Shown here piece by piece: positions 15,256 through 24,075 of a DNA stretch of 36,755 nucleotides. The notes below the pieces were generated by a model. It had not been told where the DNA came from. It worked only from the letters and a program-made list of their open reading frames with translations, and ran no database searches. Every line of letters starts with the position of its first letter. Positions within the stretch are counted from its first letter, which is position 1. The stretch is from an uncultured bacterium. Its GTDB lineage: Bacteria > Cyanobacteriota > Vampirovibrionia > Gastranaerophilales > Gastranaerophilaceae. Made by a program: the position numbers and the translations under genes. Location: NCBI GenBank assembly GCA_949298805.1, contig CASFXY010000016.1, forward strand, positions 1 to 36,755, in the 5' to 3' direction.

Positions 15256-16096
15256 AATATACAAAAACAACGTTAAACCCATTTTCTCCTTTGAGGTTTT
15301 CCCGCCAAAAAACGGAAATGCCGAAAGCCTTTTTGAGGAATTGGCAAAAATGAACAGACAAAAACCCGCGTTAATATCAGTAACATACGGCGCAGGAGGT
15401 TCTAACAGAAGCACATCACTTGAGATTGTTAAAGAATTAAAAAATCATCTGAAACAACCGGTAATGCCCCATTTTACATGTGTTTGCTCAAGTAAAGAAT
15501 ATATTGAAAAATATATACAAGAAATTGAAGAATTGGGAATAACAAACATTTTGGCTCTAAGAGGGGATGAACCACAAGAAATAGATGTGTGCTATCGGGA
15601 TTTTAAAAGCGCGCTTGATTTAATAGGATATTTAAAACTGCATTCCGAACTTGAATTTGCAGTAGCAGCATATCCCGAAAAACACCCGAAAGCAGAAACA
15701 TTTAACGACGATATAGATGTACTGCTAAAAAAACAAGAACTGGGTGCAAAAGTAGCCTATACACAGGTATTTTTTGAAAACCAAAGTTATTACGACTTTA
15801 TTGAATTATGTCAAAACAAGGGTGTTAAAATACCAATAATTCCGGGGATTATGCCTATTATAAGCTACAACCAATTAATAAAAATTGTAGAACTTTCAGG
15901 CACAAAAATTGATTCAAAAGTTATGCAGTACTTTGAAAAATATAAAAATTCAAAAGAGGACACAATTAAAGCCGGAATTGAATTTGCCTCCTTGCAATGC
16001 GAAAAATTAATCCGATTTGGCATAAAAGGCATTCATTTCTACACTCTCAATAAGGCGAAAAGTTCGGTCGAAGTAATAAAAAATATTACTTTGTAA
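15242..16096 (+). CDS. metF: methylenetetrahydrofolate reductase
   Basis: MetF reduces 5,10-methylene-THF to 5-methyl-THF for methionine synthesis, using FAD. It is a TIM-barrel of 284 residues. Visible family motifs are FSFEVFPPKN near 14-23, SVTYGAGGSNRSTSLEIV near 46-63, NILALRGDEP near 102-111 and AYTQVFFENQSYYDF near 174-188. It overlaps the end of lpxK (translational coupling likely) although the functions are unrelated. Its end overlaps the convergent formyltransferase gene by 11 bases with no terminator between. Confidence 0.95.
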   Translation: MKLSEIYKNNVKPIFSFEVFPPKNGNAESLFEELAKMNRQKPALISVTYGAGGSNRSTSLEIVKELKNHLKQPVMPHFTCVCSSKEYIEKYIQEIEELGITNILALRGDEPQEIDVCYRDFKSALDLIGYLKLHSELEFAVAAYPEKHPKAETFNDDIDVLLKKQELGAKVAYTQVFFENQSYYDFIELCQNKGVKIPIIPGIMPIISYNQLIKIVELSGTKIDSKVMQYFEKYKNSKEDTIKAGIEFASLQCEKLIRFGIKGIHFYTLNKAKSSVEVIKNITL

Positions 16097-16961
16097 TTTC
16101 AACAAGACAATCAAATGCACGAACAATTATTAACTTACTGTTTTCAAAAACAATTGAGCCGATTTTTGCATTCCGGTATTTTTCATCAAGTGCCATTAAC
16201 CTATGTTTTTTAATTTCAATACTTCTTGTATTATCTTTAAAAATCGGCATATACCAAGGTTTTAATGCTCTGATATGATTATGTATATTTAATTTCGGCT
16301 TATTGAAGTCAATAATTGTATCCTTATATTCTATCTGAAACTCATAAGTTGCGCGGCTGTCGTCTTGTTTTTGCGGAATTATTTCACCTTTTTCAAGCTT
16401 ATTTAAAAGTTCCCCTACCATACCTTGTGCAAATTTTGAACACCTGTCGCGCAATTGACCGGCGTTCATATCTAAATCAATTGTAACTGCTTCCTGCATT
16501 AAAATATCACCACAGTCAAACTTTTCGTTAACATAATGAAAAGTCACGCCCGTTAAATCTTCACCTGCAAAAATTGTCCAAAAATAAGGATTTGCACCTC
16601 TGTGCCTTGGCAAGAGCGAAGGGTGACAATTAATTGTTCCAAAACGAGGCAAGTTTGCAATTTCTGTTAAAATTTTTTCACTCCAAGAACCAACAAGAAT
16701 AACATCAGGCTTCAGCTTTTTAATTTCTTTAATAAAATCTTTCGAATTAACTGATTTTGCACAAATATCCTTAGAACCAAAAGCCTTTATTAAAGAATAA
16801 TCATGGCTTGGTGCAAAAATATCTTTTAAAAACAGGGTAAACTTAGAATAATTTACCCTGTCAATTCTCATCGCACCGACAACTTTATGCCCCGCATAAA
16901 CACTGCCGGAAATCAGAGCACTTAACATTTTGTCGTATCCTACAACAACAACTCTAAGCAT
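16086..16961 (-). CDS. formyltransferase-family protein (Fmt/ArnA-like)
   Basis: It contains the 10-formyl-THF-dependent formyltransferase fold with the catalytic Asn-x-His in INCHPSLLPRHRGANP (Asn111, His113) and Asp149 in KFDCGDIL. A Fmt/ArnA-type second domain begins near IDFNKPKLNIHNHIRALKP. I chose ATG 16961 (MLRVVVVGYDK); it overlaps the nusA stop as ATGCTTAG. An upstream in-frame ATG at 17033 would lie inside nusA. The product is 291 residues, shorter than Fmt (~315), and the N-terminus lacks the 'GTPxFA' motif of methionyl-tRNA formyltransferase. A sugar-nucleotide or other formyltransferase is therefore as likely as Fmt. Confidence 0.8.
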   Translation of the reverse strand: MLRVVVVGYDKMLSALISGSVYAGHKVVGAMRIDRVNYSKFTLFLKDIFAPSHDYSLIKAFGSKDICAKSVNSKDFIKEIKKLKPDVILVGSWSEKILTEIANLPRFGTINCHPSLLPRHRGANPYFWTIFAGEDLTGVTFHYVNEKFDCGDILMQEAVTIDLDMNAGQLRDRCSKFAQGMVGELLNKLEKGEIIPQKQDDSRATYEFQIEYKDTIIDFNKPKLNIHNHIRALKPWYMPIFKDNTRSIEIKKHRLMALDEKYRNAKIGSIVFENSKLIIVRAFDCLVEITK

Positions 16962-18153
16962 TTTCCTCTTGAATTTCTTCAGTGTTTTCTTGAGAAACTG
17001 TTTCCAATACTTCTTGTGCCACAGGCTCGTCATTTTCTTCTTGGGGCTGTTCTTTCATCTCCTCAAGCATTTGTCTTTCTCTTTCATCTTCCATTGCGCG
17101 CGCTTGAGATTCTGATTTAATATCAATTTTCCAACCGGTTAGACGGTGTGCTAATCGGACATTTTGCCCCTCTCTACCTATTGCAAGGGATAATTGATCA
17201 TCAGGTACAATAACAAAAACTTCTTTCCTGTTTTCATCATCCGCCAAAATGTCAACGGATATTATTCTTGCAGGCGATAAAGCATTTACTATATATTCAA
17301 CAGGGTCTTGCGAATATCTTACTATGTCTATTTTTTCATTTTTCAATTCGCCGACAATAGTCTGTATTCTTGAACCTCTGGGTCCGATACAAGCACCAAC
17401 CGAATCGACCGAGGGGTCATTCGACCAAACTGCAAGTTTTGTTCTGAAACCTGCTTCGCGGGCTATGGACTTAATTTCAACAATTCCGTCTTCAATTTCC
17501 GGAACTTCAAGCTCGAAAAGTTCTCTTACTATTTCGGAATGTGCTTGCGACACAATTACTTGAGGCAAACGAGAAGTTTCTTTTACATCAAGCACAAAAA
17601 CTCTTATTCTGTTTCCTGGTTTATAGTATTCTCCGGGAATTTGTTCGCGAGAAGGCATAACAGCATCAGTCTTGCCAATATTAACAATCACATTTCTTTC
17701 ATCTCTGCGCTGAATTATACCCGTAATTAAAGTACCTTTTTTAGACATAAACTCATCAAGAACAAGTTTACGTTCAGCTTCTCTAATTCTTTGAGTGATA
17801 ACTTGTTTTGCACTTTGTGCAGCAATTCTGCCAAAGTTTTCGGGTGTAACTTCAATTTTTACTTCATCATCCAACTCGACTTCTTCATCAATTTCTTTTG
17901 CATCGTCAAGAGAAATCTGTAAGTCTTCGTTTTCAACCTCACTAACAACAACTTTGGTTCTAAAGACACCTATTTCGCCTGTTGTTTCATCCAAAATAGC
18001 TTCAACATTTTCAGCATCCTTATCCCTTATATGTTTTTTATATGCAGCAACCAGAGCATCACAAAGGGAATTTACAAGAACATCCTTAGAAATACCTTTT
18101 TCACGCTCCAATTGTTCAGCCGCCTCAAATAACGCAGTTCCGATTTTAATCAT
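16954..18153 (-). CDS. nusA: transcription termination/antitermination factor NusA
   Basis: NusA binds RNA polymerase and modulates pausing, termination and antitermination. The 399 residues show an N-terminal RNAP-binding domain (1-~130), an S1 domain (about 135-200, KGTLITGIIQRRDERNVIVNIG) and two KH domains (ACIGPRGSRIQTIVGEL, then SLAIGREGQNVRLAHRLTGW). There are no C-terminal acidic repeats as in E. coli, but there is a Glu-rich tail of about 50 residues. It follows rimP with an 8-base overlap, the classic rimP-nusA arrangement. infB is not adjacent. Confidence 0.96.
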   Translation of the reverse strand: MIKIGTALFEAAEQLEREKGISKDVLVNSLCDALVAAYKKHIRDKDAENVEAILDETTGEIGVFRTKVVVSEVENEDLQISLDDAKEIDEEVELDDEVKIEVTPENFGRIAAQSAKQVITQRIREAERKLVLDEFMSKKGTLITGIIQRRDERNVIVNIGKTDAVMPSREQIPGEYYKPGNRIRVFVLDVKETSRLPQVIVSQAHSEIVRELFELEVPEIEDGIVEIKSIAREAGFRTKLAVWSNDPSVDSVGACIGPRGSRIQTIVGELKNEKIDIVRYSQDPVEYIVNALSPARIISVDILADDENRKEVFVIVPDDQLSLAIGREGQNVRLAHRLTGWKIDIKSESQARAMEDERERQMLEEMKEQPQEENDEPVAQEVLETVSQENTEEIQEENA

Positions 18154-18664
18154 TATCTTCTCCTTTATTTTGTTTAATTTTTACATCTTCATCCAGCCGG
18201 ACACTGAAAATGTTATCAAGGGGCACGCAAAAGCTCTTACCCTCATCTTTTGTTTGAATTTCAAGTCCCAAGCCTTCTTTATAATCAAGCAAAATTGCTT
18301 TTATTGTTTTTGAATTTATTCCTTCAAGAGGATTTTTTACTTTAATTACAATATCTTTTCCTTTGAAAATTACGTATTCTCTATTGCTTTTCATCTTGCG
18401 ATTAAGCCCCGGAGAGGATACTTCAAGGTAATATTTAAAGGGAATAAGTTCATCCAAAAAATCACCCAAACCACGGGTTATATTTTCACAATCCTGATGC
18501 GAAACAGGATGATTATTGGAATAGATAAAAATTCTTAAAAACCAATGCGCATTTTCTTTTTCAAGAGAAACCTCGATTGGTATTAAATTATATCGCATTG
18601 CGGTATTTTCCACAACAGGAATAAGTTTTTCCAATATTTCTTTTTTGTTAAAATGTTCTCGCAT
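18146..18664 (-). CDS. rimP: ribosome maturation factor RimP
   Basis: RimP assists 30S assembly. I chose ATG 18664 (MREHFNKKEILEKL), preceded by AGGAT. An in-frame start at 18745 would translate through a terminator-like hairpin. The 172-residue product has the N-terminal alpha/beta domain (GLGDFLDEL, then YLEVSSPGLNRKM near 81-93) and a C-terminal SH3-like domain (FKGKDIVIKVKNPLEG). SSPGLNR is the family's signature. It overlaps nusA. Its leader carries the hairpin at 18683-18711. Confidence 0.93.
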   Translation of the reverse strand: MREHFNKKEILEKLIPVVENTAMRYNLIPIEVSLEKENAHWFLRIFIYSNNHPVSHQDCENITRGLGDFLDELIPFKYYLEVSSPGLNRKMKSNREYVIFKGKDIVIKVKNPLEGINSKTIKAILLDYKEGLGLEIQTKDEGKSFCVPLDNIFSVRLDEDVKIKQNKGEDND

Positions 18665-18682
18665 TTTTATCCTATTTTTTTG

Positions 18683-18711
18683 AAAAAAAAGAACGGTTTT
18701 AAAAGCCGCTC
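18683..18711 (-). terminator. terminator-like hairpin in the rimP leader (possible attenuator)
   Basis: On the minus strand GAGCGG (18711-18706) pairs with CCGTTC (18696-18691, one G-U), with TTTT/AAAA inside the loop. A run of 8 U's follows (18690-18683). It lies between the predicted promoter (-10 at 18761-18766) and the rimP ATG, only about 20 bases before the start codon, so transcription must pass it to express rimP-nusA. Confidence 0.65.
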
Positions 18712-18760
18712 CGGAATTTTCTTTAAATAATCCGAGTATTTCCAAGGAAACACTAAGTAA

Positions 18761-18769
18761 AGTATATCA
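18761..18769 (-). promoter_or_regulatory. extended -10 (TGATATACT) for rimP-nusA
   Basis: On the minus strand TGA plus TATACT lies about 100 bases before the rimP ATG. It is back-to-back with the plus-strand promoter at 18806. The predicted leader is about 90 bases and includes the hairpin. Confidence 0.55.
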
Positions 18770-18805
18770 TAAAAGTAACAAAAACAAACATTTTTTTAAG
18801 TTTTA

Positions 18806-18814
18806 TGTTAAAAT
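18806..18814 (+). promoter_or_regulatory. extended -10 (TGTTAAAAT) for the porin-like gene
   Basis: TGT plus TAAAAT lies 26 bases before the ATG at 18841, divergent from the rimP promoter. No good -35 and only a weak ribosome binding site are seen. Confidence 0.5.
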
Positions 18815-18840
18815 AATTATCTAGCCTTATTTATAAAAGT

Positions 18841-20016
18841 ATGAAAAAAACTTTAATTACATTGTGTTGTTTTTTTGTATTCCCCATTTTACAAGCACCT
18901 GCAATAACCGAGAGTGAGGGTTTTGTTCCCAATGTTAAAAAAGGTGAAATTCTCGAAGATAAAATAATTACTCTTGATGAAACAATAGACGGGGACACTA
19001 CAACAGATGTTGAATTTGATGATAATGATACTTGGGATTTTAGGCTTTTTGCTCAAAAAACTTTTGCCCAGAAAAAAATGCTTGAATTTGACAATAAATA
19101 CATAAATGAAATATCGGGTGAACTTCGTTTTCAAGGAATTACAAGCTTTGAGGAAAAAAAGGGAAATCTCAACAGCACATATCCTTTTGATATAAATGCG
19201 GTAGTAGAATCAAAATTTTTAGATAATAAATACAGATTTTTTACAGAATATGTTTTTACGCGTGATGTTAGCGAATTAGACAATGCTTTTTTTGGCAAAT
19301 TTTCAAATTTATACATCGAACGTAATTTCAGTACAAATCACAAAATACGTGTTGGTGTTTCGCGCTCTCCAATTGGATTGGAAGGTTCAATGAGTTCCTT
19401 TTCGCTTCCTTTTGCAAACAGGGCTCAAATCTCAAGAGAGTTTGGAGATGCTATTTCAACAGGCATATCTTTTATAGGCAATAAAGGCGCTTTTGAATAT
19501 AACTTGGGTGGTTACACAAGTACACGCTTTACACAAGGCTTTAAAGACGGCGCGGAATTTATTGGCAGAATAGGAATTAAACCTTTTTATAATCAAGAGG
19601 GAAGCTACTTTAGAAACTTAAAATTCTACGCAGGTGCTGATGTTGGACACAGGGGAGAGAATTACGGCGTATATTCTGCAGCAATGACTTATGAATATAA
19701 AAAATTTCTTATGAATTTTGAATATGCCTATGCAGACGGTTCAAACGGGGATTACTTTGACCCCAGAAAACGTCAAGGTTTTTTTACAACATTGGGCTGG
19801 AATTTCACGCCAAAGCTACAACTTCTTGCACGTTACGATTATTTTGATACCAATCTTGAACAATCTAACAACGCAAACCATGAATACAGTATTGGTATAA
19901 ACTATTTTATCTTTAAGCAAAGATTAAAATTCGCACTAAATTATGTTTTTTCCAACAACGAAAAAACAAATACAAATAAAAACGGAATTTACTTCCTTAC
20001 ACAATTTTTCATTTAA
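18841..20016 (+). CDS. outer-membrane beta-barrel, porin-like protein
   Basis: The 391-residue product starts with a signal peptide (MKKTLITLCCFFVFPILQAPA, cleavage near 21-22). From about 65 onward alternating aromatic/hydrophobic strands with tight turns suggest a beta-barrel (FTPKLQLLARYDYFD, HEYSIGINYFI, RLKFALNYVFSN). The protein ends YFLTQFFI with a terminal hydrophobic residue. The layout resembles phosphate-selective (OprO/OprP-type) porins, but I cannot confirm the family from sequence reading alone. The substrate is unknown. It is a single gene with its own promoter. Confidence 0.7.
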   Translation: MKKTLITLCCFFVFPILQAPAITESEGFVPNVKKGEILEDKIITLDETIDGDTTTDVEFDDNDTWDFRLFAQKTFAQKKMLEFDNKYINEISGELRFQGITSFEEKKGNLNSTYPFDINAVVESKFLDNKYRFFTEYVFTRDVSELDNAFFGKFSNLYIERNFSTNHKIRVGVSRSPIGLEGSMSSFSLPFANRAQISREFGDAISTGISFIGNKGAFEYNLGGYTSTRFTQGFKDGAEFIGRIGIKPFYNQEGSYFRNLKFYAGADVGHRGENYGVYSAAMTYEYKKFLMNFEYAYADGSNGDYFDPRKRQGFFTTLGWNFTPKLQLLARYDYFDTNLEQSNNANHEYSIGINYFIFKQRLKFALNYVFSNNEKTNTNKNGIYFLTQFFI

Positions 20017-20204
20017 CCGACGTTAAAAAGCGCACAAAGACACATAAAACCTATTGTGCTGATTATAATCCAAAAGTGAGTGACAGGATGCAAATTATTC
20101 CAAATATAAGATATAAAATTTCTTTGATTCATAAAAGTATTATGGCAGTGTTTTATTCTTTTATTATCCGTCAAAAAACGTATTTTGCGGCTATCCCATA
20201 GCAT
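20017..20204 (-). CDS. possible small membrane protein downstream of mutS
   Basis: An open frame starts with ATG at 20204 inside the end of mutS (overlap of about 14 bases) and runs to a TAA at about 20017. It gives about 62 residues: basic N-terminus (LWDSRKIRFLTDNKR), then HPVTHFWIIISTIGFMCLCA, a plausible single membrane helix near the C-terminus. It fills the only gap between mutS and the convergent porin gene. There is no recognisable family and no clear ribosome binding site, so it may be chance. A shorter start at MNQRNF is also possible. Confidence 0.3.
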
Positions 20205-22533
20205 AATTTTTCGCACTTTGAATTATACTTTTGCTTATGCCCGCCTCAAGTGCAACTTCAAATGCTTCAGATGACATGCATATACCTTTTTTAATTTTTT
20301 TTGTCTTAGAGTCAACAAAAATAACATCTGTATTTATATCTTTTTCTTTCTTTTTGGCAACAGAAATAAAATGTGTTGCAATGATTGATTTTGCCATGAT
20401 TTTTTGTTCAATATCATCAGACACAGCCAGCAAAATAGCCTCGGAATCATCTTTTGTCGTGCCTTTTGCAGGTTCATCAAAAAGTATCAAACTATTTTGT
20501 GTTGCATTATTCAAAATATATGACATATTTTTCATTTCTGCAAAGAATGTTGATTCGCCATCTTTTAAATTATCGCAAATCATTGAATGAAAGAAAACCT
20601 TGTCAAAAAGTGCAATATTTGCATATTTTGCACAAGTAAATCCACACATTTGAGAAAGTATTACAGCAATTGCACTTTGTTTCAGATAAGTTGATTTACC
20701 GGACATATTTGCGCCTGTTAGTATACAAGTTATTTTATGTTTATTTAAAATTACATCATTTTTAACAAATTCGCCTTTTATTTTGTACACACAAGGGTGC
20801 ATGCAATCCCTTAATTCAAAAATACCTTGATTATTAAAATTTGTTTCGCAAAAATTATTATCCAAAATTATATTTGCAAGAGAATTAATAACATCGAGAT
20901 AAGCACTTGCCCTTGCAAAAATTCTTATTTTCTCGGTAAGTTCCATACAATAAATACGCATTTTTTCAAAAATATCTTTTTCAATTGCACTTATTGCATA
21001 TTTTTGAGAACATATTTTTTCTTCGAGTTCAAGTAATTTGGCATCAGTGTACCTGATTGAACTTGACAATCTTTGTTTAACTATAGTATCCGAATTCAAT
21101 CCATCCATTGCATTTATAGGTGCTTCATAACAATATCCGGTGTTAGGAAAATATTTTATTTTTACATCTTTATTTACAGCATTTTTCTGATTTTGAAGTA
21201 AGGTTTCAAGCTCATTATTAAATTGCGCAAGTTCGCTTCTTAAAAAATCAAGTCTTGGGTTCACTCCTTCTTTTACTGGTATATATTCATAAATTTTCTC
21301 GGCATCCTCATTGTCAAAAGTACGCAAAATAATACCCGAAAAATCATTTAAAATTTCAATACATTCTCTGTCAATTTCTAAATCAGAAAATTCAAATTCA
21401 TTAACAATTTCTCTTATTTTCAAAGATTTCGAAAGAACCGGAGAAATCTCCATTAATTCCTTATAACTTATTGTTTTATTTGAAATTTTGGCACTATATC
21501 TTAAAAGGTCACAAAAATCATCAAGAAACTCTGTTGTTTTTTTACGCAGGGAAGATTTTGCACAAAACTCTTTTATGATATTTTTTCTTTTTTGAATAAT
21601 TTCTAAATTATTTAAAGGTGCGTTCATCCACTCTCTTAAAAGCCTTCTGCCCATTGGAGTTTTTGTATAATCCAAAAACCAAAAAAGGCTGCCGCGTTTT
21701 TTAAAATCCGCCTGTGTTCTTGTTAACTCCAGTCCTCTACGGGTAATAAAATCCATAGATAAATAATTGGAAACACTGTATTTTTTGATTTTATCCAACT
21801 TTGCAATAAACTCTTTTTGATTTTCGCAAAGATAATTCATTATTGCATTAGCACATAAAAATCCTTCTTTAAAAACCCCTGTCGGCAGTTTAATTCTTGA
21901 ATCATTAAAATAAACAGGCTGCACATATACAGATTTTAAATCTATTATTGAATTTTTAAACTCAAAAATCATCTCCTCTAAATTAATAAGAATTTCTCTT
22001 GGGGATATTTTTACAATTTCACGGTTAATTTCTTCCTTTGTGCCATAAGTCACATAAAAAGAACCCTCGGAAACATCACAATATGAAAAACCGTAAATAT
22101 TTTCAGATTTAAAAATTGCGGCTAAATAACTGTTTTTATCCGAATCTAAAAATTCACTTTCATATACGGTAGCGGAAGAATATACCCTTACTACTTTTCT
22201 GTAAAATTCACCTTTCTCATCTTGAAATTGTTCGGCAAGAGCAACTTTGCAGTCATTTTCCAAAAGCTTTTTTATATAAACCGGAAGAATTTTATGAGGT
22301 ATTCCTGCAAGCGGAACCTTGCCGAGCTCACCATATTTTTTTGAAGTAAGTGTAATATTGCAAATTTTCGAAAATAAAGCGGCATCCTCAAAAAAGGTTT
22401 CATAAAAATCGCCTATCCTGTACATCAAAATTTTATCCTGATGTTGCATTTTAAGCTCTAAATAAGCTTGCATGCTTTTTGTGGCTTTTGAAAAATTCGC
22501 ATCTTTATAATTGTGTATAAATTCATCACTCAT
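20191..22533 (-). CDS. mutS: DNA mismatch repair protein MutS, divergent ATPase
   Basis: MutS recognises mismatches and couples ATP binding to repair. The N-terminal domain is of MutS1 type with the mismatch-reading Phe-x-Glu in IGDFYETFFEDA (about 40-51) and LAGIPHK near 73-79. Connector, lever (RRGLELTRTQADFKKRGSLFWFLDYTKTPMG region, near 275-305) and ATPase domains follow. Walker A is TGANMSGKST (usually TGPNMxGKST). The usual RIGASDD signature is replaced by SMICDNLKDGEST. Walker B reads ILFDEPAKGTT rather than LLDEIGRGTS. Length is 780, shorter than the ~850 norm. No mutL is nearby. It shares a 55-base divergent region with the 22589 gene. Confidence 0.88.
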   Translation of the reverse strand: MSDEFIHNYKDANFSKATKSMQAYLELKMQHQDKILMYRIGDFYETFFEDAALFSKICNITLTSKKYGELGKVPLAGIPHKILPVYIKKLLENDCKVALAEQFQDEKGEFYRKVVRVYSSATVYESEFLDSDKNSYLAAIFKSENIYGFSYCDVSEGSFYVTYGTKEEINREIVKISPREILINLEEMIFEFKNSIIDLKSVYVQPVYFNDSRIKLPTGVFKEGFLCANAIMNYLCENQKEFIAKLDKIKKYSVSNYLSMDFITRRGLELTRTQADFKKRGSLFWFLDYTKTPMGRRLLREWMNAPLNNLEIIQKRKNIIKEFCAKSSLRKKTTEFLDDFCDLLRYSAKISNKTISYKELMEISPVLSKSLKIREIVNEFEFSDLEIDRECIEILNDFSGIILRTFDNEDAEKIYEYIPVKEGVNPRLDFLRSELAQFNNELETLLQNQKNAVNKDVKIKYFPNTGYCYEAPINAMDGLNSDTIVKQRLSSSIRYTDAKLLELEEKICSQKYAISAIEKDIFEKMRIYCMELTEKIRIFARASAYLDVINSLANIILDNNFCETNFNNQGIFELRDCMHPCVYKIKGEFVKNDVILNKHKITCILTGANMSGKSTYLKQSAIAVILSQMCGFTCAKYANIALFDKVFFHSMICDNLKDGESTFFAEMKNMSYILNNATQNSLILFDEPAKGTTKDDSEAILLAVSDDIEQKIMAKSIIATHFISVAKKKEKDINTDVIFVDSKTKKIKKGICMSSEAFEVALEAGISKSIIQSAKNYAMG

Positions 22534-22541
22534 TTTTTATA

Positions 22542-22550
22542 TGATAAAAT
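22542..22550 (+). promoter_or_regulatory. extended -10 (TGATAAAAT) for the 22589 gene
   Basis: TGA plus TAAAAT lies immediately upstream of the mutS start on the opposite strand and 38 bases before the 22589 ATG. A purine-rich AAGAGAGAT follows in the leader. Confidence 0.5.
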
Positions 22551-22588
22551 AAAATTAATAAAATTAAAACAAGAGAGATTTTTTTATA

Positions 22589-23212
22589 ATGGGATGTTTG
22601 AAAAGTTTAATTAAAAAAATAATATTTATCGCACTTTTAATAGCTTTTTTCTTTTTTGGCGGATGTGATTTTGTTATTACAAAATACAATGAATTTACAA
22701 GCCCGCCAAGAGAAGAATTGTTGGAACAATCTAAAGATTTTGGAGATTTTTCTCTTGTATCAAGTGATTACAGGCTAACACGCTCAATTAACCTTTTTGG
22801 TTACAGAAAATTTAACGCGCAATATATGCCTACGGGACAAAAAATTACCATCATAGATTTAAAAGACAAAAATATAATAGAACCTGAAGATTTCAGCACA
22901 AAAAATATAGACGAAAAAATAAAAAACGCACTTGATACATTAAAAGATTCGGTAATAACACTTGAAAACCTTGAAATAACTGGGCGAGGAACTATTCTTG
23001 CAAAAGGAAAGAGTATCCCGTTTGTTAATTTTAAGGCTGATGTTAAAAATGTGCCTTTTAAAACGGTTGAAGGTACACTCGGCGCATATAAAAGTTTAAA
23101 TATAAGCAAAAAAGACAAGCCTCAAACAACCAAAGTTGTGCTCTCAATGCGCGATTGCAAAAAATACAATCAACAAATAACGGCAAATTATATGAAATCC
23201 GTAAAATTCTAA
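22589..23212 (+). CDS. unknown envelope protein with N-terminal membrane segment
   Basis: Function not recognised. The 207-residue product begins MGCLKSLIKK followed by a hydrophobic run (about 11-25, IIFIALLIAFFFFGG) and Cys26. It could be a lipoprotein (FGGC is a poor lipobox) or a single-pass anchored protein. The remainder is mixed and probably periplasmic: DFSLVSSDYRLTRSINLFGYRK, a helical KIKNALDTLKDSVITLENL stretch, and ITGRGTILAKGKSIPFVNFKA, which looks like beta structure. It is transcribed alone. Its stop overlaps that of the convergent GT11 gene by 4 bases. Confidence 0.7.
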   Translation: MGCLKSLIKKIIFIALLIAFFFFGGCDFVITKYNEFTSPPREELLEQSKDFGDFSLVSSDYRLTRSINLFGYRKFNAQYMPTGQKITIIDLKDKNIIEPEDFSTKNIDEKIKNALDTLKDSVITLENLEITGRGTILAKGKSIPFVNFKADVKNVPFKTVEGTLGAYKSLNISKKDKPQTTKVVLSMRDCKKYNQQITANYMKSVKF

Positions 23213-24075
23213 ATTAAAACCCAATCGTTAGGATACAAATCATCAGGATTGTTTTCTATTCTTTGAAACCACTTTCCAGGCGCAATAACTATTTTTTCAG
23301 GATTTGAATTTAGATATCCGCCCCACCATGAAAAGCTTGAATTTGCAATAATATTGTGCTTGCAATTCGACATCAGGCGCATATCTTCCCAAGAATCAGC
23401 ACCTTTATTATGAGAAATAAATTCAACTCTGGCAGACTTTTCTACACATTTTGTACAACCGTTAAAATTAAAATTTTCGCGCACCCAATCAATGTCGTCA
23501 GAGAAAACATAAAGAACAGGATTATCCACCTTATCTGCAAGAATTTCTAACGCCTTTGAATAATAATCAAAATCAAGATGATTGTAAACACTTGCATAGC
23601 GCCTCTTTTGAATATAATCACCGCGTCTTATGTGCAATGAGATTGAATCTTCAGAATGCATTTTCTTTATAATACTCAGGTTGTGTTCATTAGGCTCAAA
23701 TCTAAAAACAAAGTGCTTTTTAATAAGTTCTTCATTTATATACTTGTGACTTTGGAAAAAACCGTAAATATACGTATTATTTTGTATATATTCAAATCTT
23801 TTTTCCCAATTAAAATCATTTTCTCGGTATATATGCAGCCCAAAAAAATCATTTTTTAAATACTTCCTTGATGCCCATAATATCTTGTATTTTAAACCCT
23901 TAATCTCTCTTTTTTCATCTTGAAAAATATTTATTTGATATGGTCTTGAATAAGTTTGATTAAAAAAATCACAATCGAAATAAAAATCCGTATTCAATTT
24001 ATCGGCCAGAGAGGCGACGGCAGCATATTGAAACATTTGATTGCCCAAACCACCATTATAACGCATTATTAGCAT
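23209..24075 (-). CDS. GT11-family glycosyltransferase, probable alpha-1,2-fucosyltransferase
   Basis: The product begins [18 protein letters not shown], the GDP-binding start of GT11 enzymes. It carries the family's HIRRGDY (about 147-153), VLYVFSDDIDWV, then EFISHNKGADSWEDMRLMSNCKHNIIANSSFSWWG-type motifs (quoted in pieces: DMRLMSNCKHNI, ANSSFSWWG). It most likely adds fucose in alpha-1,2 linkage to a surface glycan. Starts at 24081, 24075 or 24066 are all possible; each overlaps the end of the GtrA-like gene. With rplA and gtrA upstream and overlapping, it is the last gene of a ribosomal-protein transcript. There is no terminator after it; its stop overlaps the 22589 gene. Confidence 0.88.
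   Translation of the reverse strand: MLIMRYNGGLGNQMFQYAAVASLADKLNTDFYFDCDFFNQTYSRPYQINIFQDEKREIKGLKYKILWASRKYLKNDFFGLHIYRENDFNWEKRFEYIQNNTYIYGFFQSHKYINEELIKKHFVFRFEPNEHNLSIIKKMHSEDSISLHIRRGDYIQKRRYASVYNHLDFDYYSKALEILADKVDNPVLYVFSDDIDWVRENFNFNGCTKCVEKSARVEFISHNKGADSWEDMRLMSNCKHNIIANSSFSWWGGYLNSNPEKIVIAPGKWFQRIENNPDDLYPNDWVLI

Noticed and set aside
18664-18745. 27-residue N-terminal extension of RimP
   Set aside because: It would run through the leader hairpin and its T-run, and RimP family proteins start near MREHFNKKEI.
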